From assembly GCA_037127315.1 (NCBI GenBank), contig JBBBDQ010000915.1, forward strand, positions 777,501 through 841,500: a stretch of DNA of 64,000 bases. The letters run 5' to 3'. The notes under the pieces are model-generated. The model saw only the letters and a list, made by a program, of their open reading frames with translations, searched no databases and was not told where the DNA came from. This DNA is from Ascarosepion bandense. Its lineage: Eukaryota > Mollusca > Cephalopoda > Sepiida > Sepiidae. Made by a program: the position numbers and the translations under genes. Positions 11,045 through 22,720 of this stretch are shown piece after piece (the stretch's first letter is position 1; the number at the start of each line of letters is the position of its first letter).

Positions 11045-11846
11045 CACTGGTCAACAAAAAACAATTTGAAATGGTGTCGAGACACCTAACATATTTTCTA
11101 ACTAATCTGAGTACGCTGAATGTTAAAACTGACCTTACTTTTTCTTGGTTAGCTACAATTTTTACCCTACAGAAATGCTTCAATTTTGGAAAAAAATAAT
11201 TATTTCATTTGTTTTATGTATTATCATATTAACCGATGGCAATATTTCTCAAAGTAAAATCGTAGAAACCTCTCGATTCGTATTTAAACCAACAAATATA
11301 GGTCTGCTTATTGAGAACTAGTATTTTCTAATAGCAGTCAGACCCTAAGTTTTTGAAAATAACACAATTGAATATACAAAAAATAAAATTGTTTTCTTAA
11401 AATGACTTAATACATCCTTCATAAATATAAGAACTATGTTCACGCACATCCACACAATTATCCGGAAATTTATCTGGATGGCAATGATAAAAATGGACAC
11501 TAATACTCATATCAGTATATTACTGATAAAGTTTATCAGTTAATTTGAATTTTTGTGATAAATTTAAAATTTCGATACTTGAGACTTTTGACTCAAAACT
11601 TTTTCAGGTGGCTGACATAAATTGCTCGGCCTACCTAAAAACTGATGAGTTTCTACGATCTTTATTAACTAAATGTTGCGATCAGCCTAGATCCTAAACT
11701 GAACTTTTTTTTTCTAAAAATGGTCAATATCATTACAGAAAAACGGTAGATAACCATGAAAATGTAAGGTCATTTTCGAAATCAACACCATCAAATTATC
11801 TAAAAAACGCGTTTTGTCTTGTCACCAAAAATCGGATTGACCGGTG
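11045..11846. mobile_element. Putative non-autonomous DNA transposon, CACTGGTCAA ends, TTA duplication
   Basis: The left end reads CACTGGTCAA at 11045 and the right end TTGACCGGTG finishing at 11846: terminal inverted repeats with one mismatch. Both ends are flanked by TTA (11042-11044 and 11847-11849), a plausible target-site duplication. The 802-bp interior has no transposase. A right-end-like sequence ending TTGACCAGTG at 22317 suggests a second copy. Confidence 0.5.
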
Positions 11847-11849
11847 TTA

Positions 11850-12345
11850 TTTATAAAAATGCCTAGCATGAGCATTTATAATTATTTATATTTATCATTA
11901 TCCACATTCAGACTAATATCCTAGGTTTGGTTGTTAACAATTAGTTTTGGCCGTTGTGACTGGCGGCTTTATTTAGATATCTACCAGTTCTGGTAAACGA
12001 GAGGAAATTTCGAACTAAACACTACGGGGAAGGTTTTTTTTTCGTAATCATGTCTCTATCTAAAGATATCTCATCTTCTTCTTATTTATTGTGGCTAAGC
12101 TGCTGAACGCTTTGTTTTCACTGAAACTAAGTCCTTTACTACCTCATCAAAGGATGTAACCTCTAATTATTAGATCACCAAATCTATGAATCAAGGTTTT
12201 AATCATCTAAACCATTGTCCATTAAAAATATATTTTATCTTGGTTAATACCAGCCTATACTAATGACGTAACTTTAACTTAAATACAATATTTTGTATTT
12301 TAAACATTGCAGCAACTCATCAATATTCAATCTGTCAGTTAAATG
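11850..12345. other. No recognisable feature
   Basis: About 500 bases of unique-looking AT-rich sequence between the TTA-flanked element and a SINE. Confidence 0.5.
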
Positions 12346-12349
12346 CCAT

Positions 12350-12620
12350 ACTTTATACACGTTTGGTCGATCATGTTCTCTTCGCTTCATTACTCACTAA
12401 GCAGTAGATTTTCCACCGGTAGGTTGCCATTTTTCTACGGTGCTTAAAATGACAACCAAGGTTGGAGATCCAAATCTGTCCTGCTATTCAACCAATAGCT
12501 GGGAGGTGGAGAAAATAATGGTATTTTCTAATGGTATTTGTGCGTAAATGAAATTCAACTGGAATTCGAACTGGTGTCTCCGATTTCTCATTCTGAGCCA
12601 ATATCCATTGCGCCACAACG
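12350..12620 (-). mobile_element. tRNA-derived SINE, family A
   Basis: On the minus strand the head contains an A-box-like TGGCGCAATGG near 12610 and a B-box-like GTTCGAATTCC near 12566. These are the internal RNA polymerase III promoter elements of tRNA-derived SINEs. The body (ATTCATTTACGCACAAATACC and later a GGACAGATTTGG-like stretch) is shared with copies at 33697, 35327 and 63590. The far end is decayed. Confidence 0.7.
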
Positions 12621-12689
12621 CCCAGAAATTGTAACAGAACATTGAAAAACTTGTTCGAAAATATTAGTCACGTACGAGACATAAAGTTG

Positions 12690-13405
12690 TGCAAGCACTA
12701 ACTATTAATCGCAGACCGTGATCACTAAGACGAAATATACGATTATCAGCAAGCGAAACAGCACAAGATCTTAAATACGAATTAGTCATTCCAAAATCAA
12801 GCAATTACGAAGATTATTATATCTGACAAATGTTTTAACATAGGGATGGAAACGGAACACTAAAAACAGAAAAAACGATCGACATAAAAATTACCATGAA
12901 AATACTTGTGTAAAAGAGAGAGTAAAGCCAAATCACGTCGGAGAGAAAGTAATTGAAGATGAGCTGCTAAGTCAGGATCGATTATACTGCAGACCCTCCT
13001 TTGGATTTTATCGAGAACCTAAACATCAATAGCTGAAGCAACCGACCAGATATGGCAACACTATTCAATTAACGGACGAATGGTAGAATTATACATATGT
13101 AAAATGGATTCTGACAAGAAAAAGTTTCTGTCCAGACACAGTAACCCGAAATTCCTAGTAATAGATACAGCTATGGATTCGATTTAGTCATTCCATTTGA
13201 GAGAGTTAGGCCAAGGAGGTGAAGTGTCTTGCTTTCTAGGAGAGTAGCTTTACCTATTCTTATGGGAGGCGGGAAACTTTATCTATGTTGGTTAAAGGAG
13301 AGCTTCTATTTGGAGGCATTAAAATTTACGAGTCATTCCCTACCTGATTCAATTACAGATTGCATATCTCTTTCAAGGATAGCAGCCTAGTTTACTTTAG
13401 TTTAC
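12690..13405 (-). pseudogene. Jockey-like LINE 3' half, heavily decayed
   Basis: Minus-strand translation in several frames gives FNASK*KLSFNQHR, TLLESKTLHLLGLTLSNGMT and RRVCSIIDPDLAAHLQ...LSLRRD, then FHPYVKTFVRYNNLRNC. These parallel the post-YADD and thumb regions of the LINE at 3119-5305 (FNPSKTKLL, ESKTMRLLGLTL), so this is the same superfamily in the opposite orientation. Many frameshifts and stops are present. Confidence 0.65.
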
Positions 13406-13419
13406 TAGATGTTTTTACA

Positions 13420-13446
13420 CACACACACAAACACCCAAACACACAG

Positions 13447-13477
<31 letters not shown>
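13420..13477. repeat. (CA)n(TA)n microsatellite
   Basis: An imperfect CA tract runs into about 12 TA units. Confidence 0.9.
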
Positions 13478-13601
13478 GCTTTCGATTGATGAATTTTCGT
13501 ATAACTAACTAAAAAAGAAAATAACATTGGCATATCATTTTAACAGATAACTTTTCTAAAATTATGCAAAAACATCTTGAAATATTAACGTGTAAATTCA
13601 T

Positions 13602-13835
13602 TCAATAAAATCGCCATTAGCTTTAACCACGGCCTCTAGACGGCTGCTTTTTTAAAACAATCTCCTTGTTTAAGTTGGTGAAGCAGCCATAACTCTTCTC
13701 TTCAGTAGATCTTTAGTGTGACAAGAAGTTTTCTTTGTCTTTCACGCAACTGCAAACCACACATAATAATCAAGTAGATTGCAGTCTGAGGAGTTAGGTG
13801 GTCAGATGTAACGGGTGATGTAGTTACAAACATTA
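13602..13835 (-). pseudogene. Mariner-like transposase C-terminus
   Basis: Minus-strand frames give LLDYYVWFAVA, then KTSCHTKDLLK and finally RLEAVVKANGDFIE followed by TGA at 13604-13602. This is the C-terminal sequence typical of an IS630-Tc1-mariner subgroup (D[L/Y]YVW... and EAVVKANGDFIE). The catalytic DDE/D region is not seen, and frameshifts join the three blocks. It is a tail fragment. Confidence 0.65.
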
Positions 13836-13839
13836 TCTG

Positions 13840-14605
13840 ACATTCATGACTGGGTTCTTATGCTTTTATGGTTTGTTATAGAGTCCTGTTGCCAGATATT
13901 GGATCTTCCACGAGCCCCTATCAAAAGACAGAAATATTCTGTTTTGTAGATAGGTTTCAATTTTCGCATATATTAAGCGAAATGAAATATATGTATATGA
14001 AATTGATAATTTTAATCTGGAAGGCCGTGAACATTCCAGCAAACCTGCAATCATTGATGATAACTAAACCACATCGCTGATTATAAAGATGGTTAAAAAC
14101 AGTTAGATACGTGGATCGCTGCGAGGTGCCTCACGATTAAACAATAAAATATTTGATAGAGAACATTTTCATCTACGATCATCTGCTCAAATGCAACAAT
14201 CATTTTTAAAAGCGTTTGTGACACGTTAACTAGGCATATATGTATTTTATTATAATAGATTAAAATAGAAAATAGATTAGAATAGAAAATAGTTTAAAAA
14301 CATATTAAACAAAAGTGAAAAAGAAGAGGAAAAAATAAATAAATAAACGCTTTTTCTTTTATGAGGAAAATGGTGGAAGAGACAAGGGTATCCGATTACT
14401 GTTTCAAATCCTACCACTCATCCGGTAAATATTTGACTCAGTGATTTAATGTGATAAAGAGATAAAGTTCAGCAGGTAGGTTTTCGAATGACCCGGTCAA
14501 AGGCTGTCCTTTACTGTATCTTGACCACATATTAAGAATTTTCCTGTGGAAGCTTTATTAAGATAAAAAAAAAGATAACTGAAATTTCAGACTTACAGTC
14601 GCCAA
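13840..14605. other. No recognisable feature
   Basis: Open frames of 60-70 codons overlap on both strands at 13866-14080 without known motifs. A purine-rich patch lies near 14270-14340. Confidence 0.5.
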
Positions 14606-14609
14606 TGTT

Positions 14610-15004
14610 TGTCACCGTTGGTCTAAAGCATTTCCGGATTTCCGGATTTCCGGATTCATTTAAATAAATAGAAGTCAGTTAAGTGAAGTGAGTCAGTAGT
14701 TGAGTTCCGCCGGGCGTTTGAGTGAAATAGAATCTCCGTTCGTCTTGTTTCGGCCAGTTCGGATTTGTTGATCTCCATTAGAGTTAGACTTGTGTGTCAC
14801 ATTCGCCTGCCCCAACCGAAAAGGCTAACTCTAAACGAATAAAGCATCCTTTCAACTCATCCAAGTTGTGGAAGTTCGTTCCTTATAGTTCCAACTTGTA
14901 CCCCCAGCTGTTCGGCCGACATTTTCAACAAACTCCCGGCAACATCACAGCGTGGAGAACGGCCGCCGGAGAAAATTGTTAGGACGGTCAATTGGGGTGT
15001 TACA
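14610..15004 (+). mobile_element. LTR-like block, uncertain
   Basis: A 395-bp block, richer in GC than its surroundings, begins TGTCACC and ends GTTACA, as LTRs do. It contains ATTTCCGG repeated three times (14632-14655) and an AATAAA signal at 14838. The flanking pentamers (ATGTT and CGTTC) do not match, so a solo LTR is not established. It could instead be another repeat class. Confidence 0.3.
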
Positions 15005-15515
15005 CGTTCATATGTGATAAAATAAATTCTTTCGTACAATATAAAGGGAAAATCAAGGCTAAAAAAGAAATTATCCACTGTTAACCACAGCAAAACCTGT
15101 TCTGCATCCAAAGACTGTGATGTTGCGTAGCTGGCGAGATTAGGTGTTAAGTTATATGTCATCTCTGGGTGTCCCATCTACTGCATAAAACGGTATCAAT
15201 GAAAAGGAACATTTCTTTTTGTTATTGCTTTTATCAATTGACAGTTTTGCCCGCTTGGTTTCTGAAAGGCAGTAGAATTAATGAAATCACGGGAAAGCAT
15301 GTCACACGTTGGCTGTGTATCCCTCCGTCGGCGTCTTAGCCGGTGTCTCAACCTGGGTGAGGGAGGCGTATCTACATTTTAGAATTCTTGAATTAACGCC
15401 CTTTTTGACTTATATCTAAAACCAAAACAAATTCAATCCATCTGATTCAGAATACCATGCACACGAGTTGTTATTAACAAATAACATCTTCAATATGATT
15501 TTCACCATTTTTTGC
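15005..15515. other. No recognisable feature
   Basis: Unassigned sequence with a mildly GC-rich patch near 15310-15375. Confidence 0.5.
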
Positions 15516-15519
15516 AAAT

Positions 15520-15836
15520 GTTGATGCGTGTCTATATTTCTGAGATGAGGTAGTATTTACACTATCTACATTATTCCGACTATTGTTCTCATTTTTGTTG
15601 CAATTTGTACGACGTTTAGAGAGTCCGGTTAGAGGGGGATAATTGATAATTACAAAAAGAGGCTTCTCGCAAGAAATGAAAATGATACACCCCAGTGATT
15701 GTAATAAAGCTTTCGGTTCGAAATTCATAGCAAGTATATATGGCCGGTGCGTACAACGACCGAAATGTCGTACAAATGGCAATAACGATGAGGGCAACGG
15801 TTCGAATAATGTAAATTGTGTAAAGGTTGATGCGTT
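15520..15836. mobile_element. Fold-back (inverted-repeat) element, copy 1
   Basis: The left arm (15520-15617) and right arm (15762-15836) are imperfect reverse complements. The best match is around the tract ending TTTGTACGACGTTT on the left and its complement AATGTCGTACAAATGG on the right. The same arms, also inverted, occur at 27461-27705. Two copies with the same architecture indicate a dispersed non-autonomous fold-back family. No transposase is visible. Confidence 0.55.
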
Positions 15837-15844
15837 TGGCTAGA

Positions 15845-17130
15845 TTTACGTGAACTCAATGCAACTACATATAGCCGTCAACTTTAACACATTCCCTCAT
15901 TATGCATTGAATCAAGTGAGTTGCATCTGTAATTTTCACTGAGTACAACTTCTCAGCATACCTCAGAAAACGAAGTAATTTTGTCTTCCTTTGGTAAAAC
16001 CATGTTTAATCTCTGGAGCTAAAGAAATAGAGTTAATGAGATTTCTTGTGTACTGACACCCCGTATATTACGAAATACTCCACCCCACCACCAAAAAAAA
16101 ACAAGGAATTCAGAAAAGTATCGTTTTCAAATGAATCAGCTAATGTCAGCAATCGGTGAAAAACATCCGGAATAGCTGAACTAGAAGAGTATTATATTCT
16201 TTCGGTGCAGTGCTAGAGCTCAGGTCATTTTACAATATTAACAGAAATTGATACATCTTGGCTGGAATATCCTACCTCATCAACTGCATTCACCTGATCT
16301 TTAACATCCCGATTACTACTTATTTTGATCCCTACAAAATTCTCCGCGAAGTGAGAAATTTCACTTCTGTCGAAGCCTATACAAATCAGACAAATTCTTG
16401 CACTTTAAAGATACCAGGCTCTGTGAATCTCTTTGTGGAACATTTTGCAAAACATAATCTCTTGGCAGAGAGAATCAGAGACCTGCCGTAGACGGTAACA
16501 GACAGTAGAACAAAATGACAAATATGTGGTTGAATAAATGCATATACAAATAATATTGTCTTTAAAAGGAACTTTTATCCCAACGCCATCCACGGGCCGT
16601 AACAACGATAGGCATAAAAAATCTTTCAAAAATATTACGTGATATGAACACAGATTTAGAAATTATGAAAACGTTGAACAGAGATGACAGGGGAATCAAA
16701 AAGACAATTGAATCATTGTCAAGAAAAAATGATATTAATAATACCAGTAAAACAAATAGGCACAAACGTCAATGTGTGTCAAGAAAGAAAATACATTAAG
16801 TAGAAAGATAATAGTCTAACCTGTTCAAAGAATTCAGGAACTGAAACGAAATTAAACAATATTTTATTGTACTAATCAAAATCGATTTAATCGTTTTGTG
16901 GTTTGAGTTGTAGAGCCAAAAAATCTTTCATTTACATTCACTTTTTAAAACAAATTCAGTGACTTTCGGATCAGTTAACAATAATGCCTCAATCTTTTTA
17001 TAATTTCAATAATTCAATTTGTCGTTACAGCATTACGCAATTTTATCTTTCTTGCTAATGAATAGTTCTTAAATATTTTACTAAGAATACACATTTCAGT
17101 AATTGCAATAAAAACTTGTATATTAGAGTG
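15845..17130. other. No recognisable gene
   Basis: About 1.3 kb. A 77-codon frame at 16258-16491 (plus) begins with a hydrophobic segment but matches nothing I know. Overlapping minus-strand frames at 16405-16765 are also unrecognised. Confidence 0.45.
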
Positions 17131-17131
17131 T

Positions 17132-17290
17132 GCAATGTGGAGCAATGGATTTCGGCTCGAAATGAGAAATCGGAGAGCCGAGTTCAAATTCTAATTGAAT
17201 TCGCTGCATTAACTTGCAAAAACTTTGAGAAAGATGTTAATCCATCTCTTCTTTCAGATTTGGGGTTAAGTTGGAAATCAATCTACCGCG
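17132..17290 (+). mobile_element. tRNA-derived SINE, family A, 3'-truncated
   Basis: An A-box-like TGGAGCAATGG at 17141 and a B-box-like GAGTTCAAATTC at 17180 head a body like that of the other family A copies. The conserved distal half is missing. Confidence 0.6.
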
Positions 17291-17343
17291 GAAAGTATCA
17301 GTAATAGCAAACGACGTCAGTCATGGATGGAAATGTGTATCAA

Positions 17344-17473
<130 letters not shown>

Positions 17474-17489
17474 CTTCCTTTCCTCATTT

Positions 17490-17712
17490 TATGGCTTAGT
17501 GTGTAGAGATTCTGACTGTCAGCAAATCAGTCGAGTTTCGATCCCGGCTAGAAGCAAGACGATGTCTAGCCACACAGATAAGTTGTGCTACAGCGAAACA
17601 GGCTTGTATGTAGATGACATGCATATATTAAGTAACATATGACTCAATAAGTCCCGGGCCTGACATATAGATGGTGCCACTAATAAAAAATGTATATGAT
17701 TTTAATTAAGTG
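17490..17712 (+). mobile_element. tRNA-derived SINE, family B
   Basis: The head has an A-box-like TGGCTTAGTG at 17492 and a B-box-like GAGTTTCGATCCC at 17533. The body continues through GTCTAGCCACACAGATAAG to GTAGATGACATGC. The element at 38437-38570 shares this plan (tRNA-like head, GTCTAACC, CTGATGAG, GGATGAC), so the two belong to related families. The 3' boundary before the mariner is approximate. Confidence 0.6.
17572..17611 (+). ncRNA. Possible hammerhead-like fold inside the SINE body
   Basis: CAGATAA (17575-17581, two changes from CTGATGA) is followed by stem II, GTTG with CAGC around a 5-base loop (17582-17594). GAA then leads to helix III, ACA with TGT around GGCT, an unpaired A (17608), and helix I, ACA (17572-17574) with TGT (17609-17611). 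The helices are only 3-4 bp, so chance is possible. The related SINE at 38533 has an intact CTGATGA but lacks the bases that would hold GAAAC. Confidence 0.3.
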
Positions 17713-17735
17713 CTAACGTTCAAATGGCACTTGAC

Positions 17736-18832
17736 AAAAGTTGGGCCTAACTGGATTATTAGTTTACAAAGTACGTTTATTTACAAATTTTCGAAACAAT
17801 GAAAAAATCTGAATTTCGTGCGTTGTTAAAGCATTGCTTTCTGATGAGAAAAAATACTATTCAAAGCAATGGCTTGATAAGTGTTATTCTGGCCCTACTC
17901 CTTTGGAAACAACGGTTAAGAGGCGGTATGCTGGCGTTAAATACGGTCGTACAGACACAAATGATGATGAAAAGCTCAGGTCACCCAAATTCAGCAGCTG
18001 TCCCGGAAAACTCTAAAAAATCACAAGCTCTTTTTGGGCGATCGTAAACTGAAGTTACGTGAGATAGCAGAGGAGTTAAACATATCAGAAGTCAGTCTAT
18101 TCACCAATTTTCATTAAAATTGGTCAACGAGAAAGCTGTGTTCAAATTGGGTGCTGCGTTTGCTCATAGTCGATCAAAAACATCAACGTAGAGTATTTTG
18201 GCAAATATATGACAACAGATGAAACATGGATCCACCAATTCACTCCGGAGTCCATTCGGCAGTCATCTGAGTGGATAGTAGCAAATCAAAGCTGTCCTAA
18301 CGATCAATAACGCAAGCATCAGCAGACAAAAGTTTGACCTCTGTATTTTGGGATGCGTGATTTATTTAGTTTATCGATTACCTTGAGAAAAGAAGAACCA
18401 TCAATAATAAATATTATACAACGTTATTAGTGCTTTTGAAGGCAGACATCGCCATACAACAGTCTCAGTTGAAGAAGAAAAAGTAATATTTCACCAAAAG
18501 AATGTACCGTCTCACATGTCGATCAGAACGATAGCAAAACTACATACATTGCACATCGAATTGCTTCCGTATCTACCCAATTCTTCAGATCTGACCTCCA
18601 ACGACAACTGACTGTTCGCAGACCTCAAAAGAATGCTCCAAAGAAAGAGATTCTGCACTAATAAAGAAGTGATATCGTAAACTGAGGCTTATTTTGCGGC
18701 CAAAGAGAAATCCCTCTACAAAATGGTTCGAATTGTTAGAGAAGCGTATTATACTAAATGGAAACTATGTTGATGAATAAAGTTGAATTTTGCCTAAAAA
18801 TTGTTGTTTTATTAATTAGGCCCCAGATGTAT
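17736..18832 (+). pseudogene. Mariner (DD34D-type) transposon relic
   Basis: Broken frames follow a mariner transposase from end to end: MKKSEFRALLKHCFLMRKN at 17799, QWLDKCYSGPTPLETTVKRR near 17868, REIAEELNIS near 18059, MTTDETWIHQFTPES near 18210 (first catalytic Asp), VIFHQKNVPSHMSIRTI near 18485 (second Asp lost), LLPYLPNSSDL near 18560, and KMVRIVREAYYTKW near 18722. Inverted ends are suggested by GGGCCTAACTGG near 17743 and, in complement, GGGGCCTAATTAAT at 18824-18811. Stops and frameshifts are numerous, so it is dead. Confidence 0.8.
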
Positions 18833-18834
18833 TG

Positions 18835-21240
18835 AGTGATGTCTCATATATTCATCAAAGTTAAATAAAAGGCCGATGTCAATATATCCCGCTTGAAAAT
18901 AGATGAGTATTCTTTAAATAATCATCACCTGACCCGGTTTTATAGCAAGAGTATATTTTCGTATGTGACAATCCCAGTGTCAGGTATAATTGTCGGAGAC
19001 ATGTTTTTTTATCACTCCTTCTTTTAGGTTTTTAATCTTTTAGACCTGCATGTTATCAACCTTTGATGATTATATATTTAATAAAGATAATATTTTGTCT
19101 TTGGGATTTTCTAACTTTTTTACGTGCCTATTTTTCAGTCTCCTACAGTGATTTGACGAGAGCATAATGAAAACTGGCTAAGATATTCATTCTCATCTTG
19201 TTGCTTTTAAATCTAACAATTCAAGATGCTTTGTTTTGTAATTATTTCCTCTTGTTTGAATTTTATAACCCCCTCATAACAGAGAAGCCACTGATTAATA
19301 GATCCGTGCAAGAAATATGATTTCAATAAATTTTTTATGACATACCTTATATACACTGTGTTAACTATTAATACCAATTCATTTCTTGACGGATAGTAAA
19401 AATTAGTGGAAATGGGTCTCTAATGCTGTTTATCTTTGCCATTCGATATTCGACTGACCCATAGTCTCTCGCGGCTAACAGATGCAACCGTATAGATATT
19501 AATATCCAACTCTATATTTTCCCAAAATCGGTATTTAACAGCGGATGTTGGCAGTGTTTGTCTGAAATAATTATGCTCAATATAGTGAGTGATGCATATC
19601 ATTGTTTCATGATGTTTCAGTATAGTATAGCTTTATTAAATCTATTGGTAATTCAATTATGGACCGAAAGTTGTGTAAATTTCCAGAAATTATCAACCCA
19701 CACGAGGGATAAAAGTAGAGTTATATCTTTCGCTAATATAATACGGTTTAAAATTCGAAGTACCTTACAATTTAATGATGGTGACAAAATAAATGCAGTA
19801 AATTATTTATTATTATTTGGTTTATACTGCTGAGCTGGCCTTAGTTACAATTTCTGTGGTAGATTGGATAATAGATTAAGATCTGCAGTACCTTCAGTAC
19901 TCTTAATACCTCAGTCACAATGACTTGCGACTTCCTGCTTATAATCATGGTGAATCATCTGTCTTGGAAATTATACATACATACGCGTCTATGTTTGTTT
20001 GTATACTATGTTACAAAATATTTCCATTCGTAATTTGCACTGATCGACCCAGCAGTTTTGATCCGAACAAAACAGAAAAAATTAAGGATTACGTGCTTAA
20101 GATAACAGAAAGAGAAAAATAAACAGAGGTTCTTGTTTTGCGACATAAATATCCTTTATTCTTTGCTTATGCAGAGAAAGACTACCGCCTTAATCACATC
20201 ACGTTTCCCTTGTGTTTCTTTAAAAGAGGCGATTTATTATTCAGATAATTCGTTTTTTTGTTTTGTCGTCTGTGTCAACACATGACAAAAGCAAGCAGAC
20301 ATATTTATCAATTCCTCAAATGCCAGATTTGGGTAACTCAACCTAAGAGATAAAGTAAAAGAAAATATACCAGAGAATAAAACTGAATAACTTAAAAAAA
20401 GAAAAGAAACACACATGAAAAATAAAAGGTAAACAAAAAATAAAATAAAACTTGATGTAACAGAATATGAGATAAACATATTTTTCTGAATTGTCTGAAT
20501 CTTTATTTTTACTTAAAGATATTTTCAATATTAAAATTTGTTTTTTATGTATACCCGCAATAGATTTCTTTTTTAGTAGATTTCTTTGAATTTATTTCTG
20601 TCGTTTTATCAACAATTTAACGTTGCATTATACTCATAAAAATGTGAAATAATTTTTCTTCCCTAAGTTTTTCTCCAAAATAATCTTAATTGAATCTCAT
20701 TTGCTGAGACTGAGTTCCAGTCTGTTACGATCTAGCGCATAGAGTGCATTGATTTGTTATACATTCTGACGAATACAAACCCTATCCAATCTCAAGGAGC
20801 CTGTTTCATATATAAACAAAACATGTTTCAGGTATCTACTCTAGCGATTTGGCTGTTAAACATATTTGACAACAGTTAATTTTACGAATTCGAGTCCAAA
20901 TTATCCCTGCCTTGGATTAAGATAAACTTATTAACTCTTTGTGTCGTGGCGTCATAACAAACATGTCAGACGAGTCGATTATTGTTAGTGTGTTTTGAGT
21001 TGAAATCCTTCGATTAGCACACTAGAATAATTTGGCTGACTCACCGTAGAGTAATAGAAGCCTTTTGTATATATTCCTATTATTGCATTATAATCAAATA
21101 ATCCCGTGGATCCTCTAATACTCTTCTGCTAAACGTCATAAGCATCTTGATGCATCACCATTGATCAACACAGATATATTCTAAAGACGGTGTTAAGTTA
21201 ACGGTAATATTATTCTTTTAAGAAAATCATTTAAGTTTCT
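18835..21240. other. No recognisable gene
   Basis: About 2.4 kb. Open frames at 19420-19602, 19558-19833, 19925-20122 and 20237-20528 carry no known motif. The last is an AT-rich hydrophobic stretch on the minus strand. A weak tRNA-like head may lie at 20940-21010 but is too diverged to call. Confidence 0.45.
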
Positions 21241-21245
21241 TCAAT

Positions 21246-21345
21246 GCAGTAACTTTTATTGCTCTTTTCAGTATTGGTAACAGCTTCCTTTCTAGCCTTT
21301 TACTTGGAGTAGTGTAGAGAGTCTTATTATCTAATAAATTCACTT
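21246..21345 (+). repeat. Unnamed dispersed repeat, copy 1
   Basis: The stretch starting TTTTATTGCTCTTTTCAGTA and continuing to GGAGTAGTGTAGAGAG closely matches 62346-62430 in order and spacing. The class is unknown. Confidence 0.5.
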
Positions 21346-21349
21346 AGCA

Positions 21350-21960
21350 AAATAAAAGGAACTATCCTGTCCATTCTAGATACTGCTGTTCCCAAGTGAT
21401 GTAGTTTTTCCTACATGTTTCGTGATATGTGTAGCACCAGTTCAAGTGTAGAGTCCTTGCTATGTTCTACAGGCTTCATGTTCTCGAAACCATTTTAACA
21501 CTTGATATAAGAAACCGGTTGCATACATTTAATAGTTTAGGGATTTATGAACGCGATCGGTTTTATTCAAGATACCCATATAAAAGGTATGATCTGATGA
21601 AACCATTTAAGAAATTGACTCGAGTCTCAAGGTTAATGCTTTGGTTTATATGTAATTTCTGGTGTTATTTACTTTTAACTTTTCAGTTAATAGAAAACTT
21701 CATATGAATTAGACAACAGAGAGTCTAACTCTGTTAGAGAATTTGTAAATAACAATTGTCATTTATCTTTGTTACTATGCATGGTATACAGAGACTGCAT
21801 GACAATACCAGACCTCCATATATTCAAGTGATATACATATGATAAAATCTGATGACGTTTTCAAGCTTAAAGTAAAAACTACTAACAAAAACTAAAATCT
21901 ATTTTTAAATAACTTCTAAAAAGCTTCTTTATGAAACGTAACGAAACAGTAATCAACAAA
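21350..21960. other. No recognisable gene; 81-codon frame
   Basis: A plus-strand frame at 21462-21707 encodes 81 residues with several YxR clusters and a hydrophobic C-terminus. I recognise no family. The remainder is AT-rich. Confidence 0.4.
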
Positions 21961-22317
21961 ATTGAGACTAAAAGAAAATTTTCAATGAGATATCTCTCAT
22001 AAAATCAAGCATTTTCAGGTCCACTTACCTAATCCAAAATGGCTTAGAATCTATTTTGAATGTTATTTGGATACTTTGTTTTAAATGATAGCCCATTTTA
22101 ACATGAAAAGAAAAGTTTTCAACTATGTCACTCGCATATTTAAGCCGTGGCATATCTCTGTTAATTCGGGCCTATTTTAAGCAGATCAGAAACTATATGT
22201 ACTGAGAATACTTGATGGCGAAAAATGAAGTTGGTTTTCAGTTTTAGAGTAAAAATATATCCCAGAAACATGTCTGCTGCCCAAAAGCATTTGGGTCGAA
22301 AAGAATATTGACCAGTG
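21960..22317. mobile_element. Possible partial copy of the CACTGGTCAA element
   Basis: The right end TTGACCAGTG finishes at 22317 and matches the terminal repeat of the element at 11045-11846. The preceding 60-70 bases show a similar order of short blocks. The left end was not found, so this is a partial or decayed copy. Confidence 0.35.
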
Positions 22318-22319
22318 AT

Positions 22320-22720
22320 ATCCTTCAACAAGTTTTTTTTATTTTATATTATTTCCCGAGTACTTTTGTACTTTGCTGCACTCGTTTTCAAGGATTGTTC
22401 TGTATATATTTATTCAACGGCTTTTAATTCAGTTGCTGGAACATTTGATGATTGAATCAACATTCAATCATTCTGAACTTCGGCAACATTACAAATAGCA
22501 CTAATCAATGAATTCGGAAATTTTAAAAACATTATTCATGTTCATATATATATATATATATATACATTGATTTTTTAAAGTCTTTAACACGCCGATTTTG
22601 TTATGGATTGTACAGCAAAAATGTTCAGTTTGAATGATACCTCAAATATTTTAATAAACATTGTGTAACTTAACATGGCTTAAAATTCAAGAACATTGTT
22701 TTTATTTCCAATTTTTGAAT
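22320..22720. other. No recognisable feature apart from a short TA tract
   Basis: Contains (TA)n at 22543-22565. Otherwise unassigned. Confidence 0.5.

Noticed and set aside
14610..15004. Definite solo LTR
   Set aside because: Ends look right (TGT...ACA) but the flanking bases do not form a target-site duplication; listed only as LTR-like.
21590..21605. CTGATGAAACC near 21593 and CTGATGAAG near 56515 as further hammerhead cores
   Set aside because: No stem II or GAAAC at the right distance. At 56515 the bases are part of the RTE-like tail.
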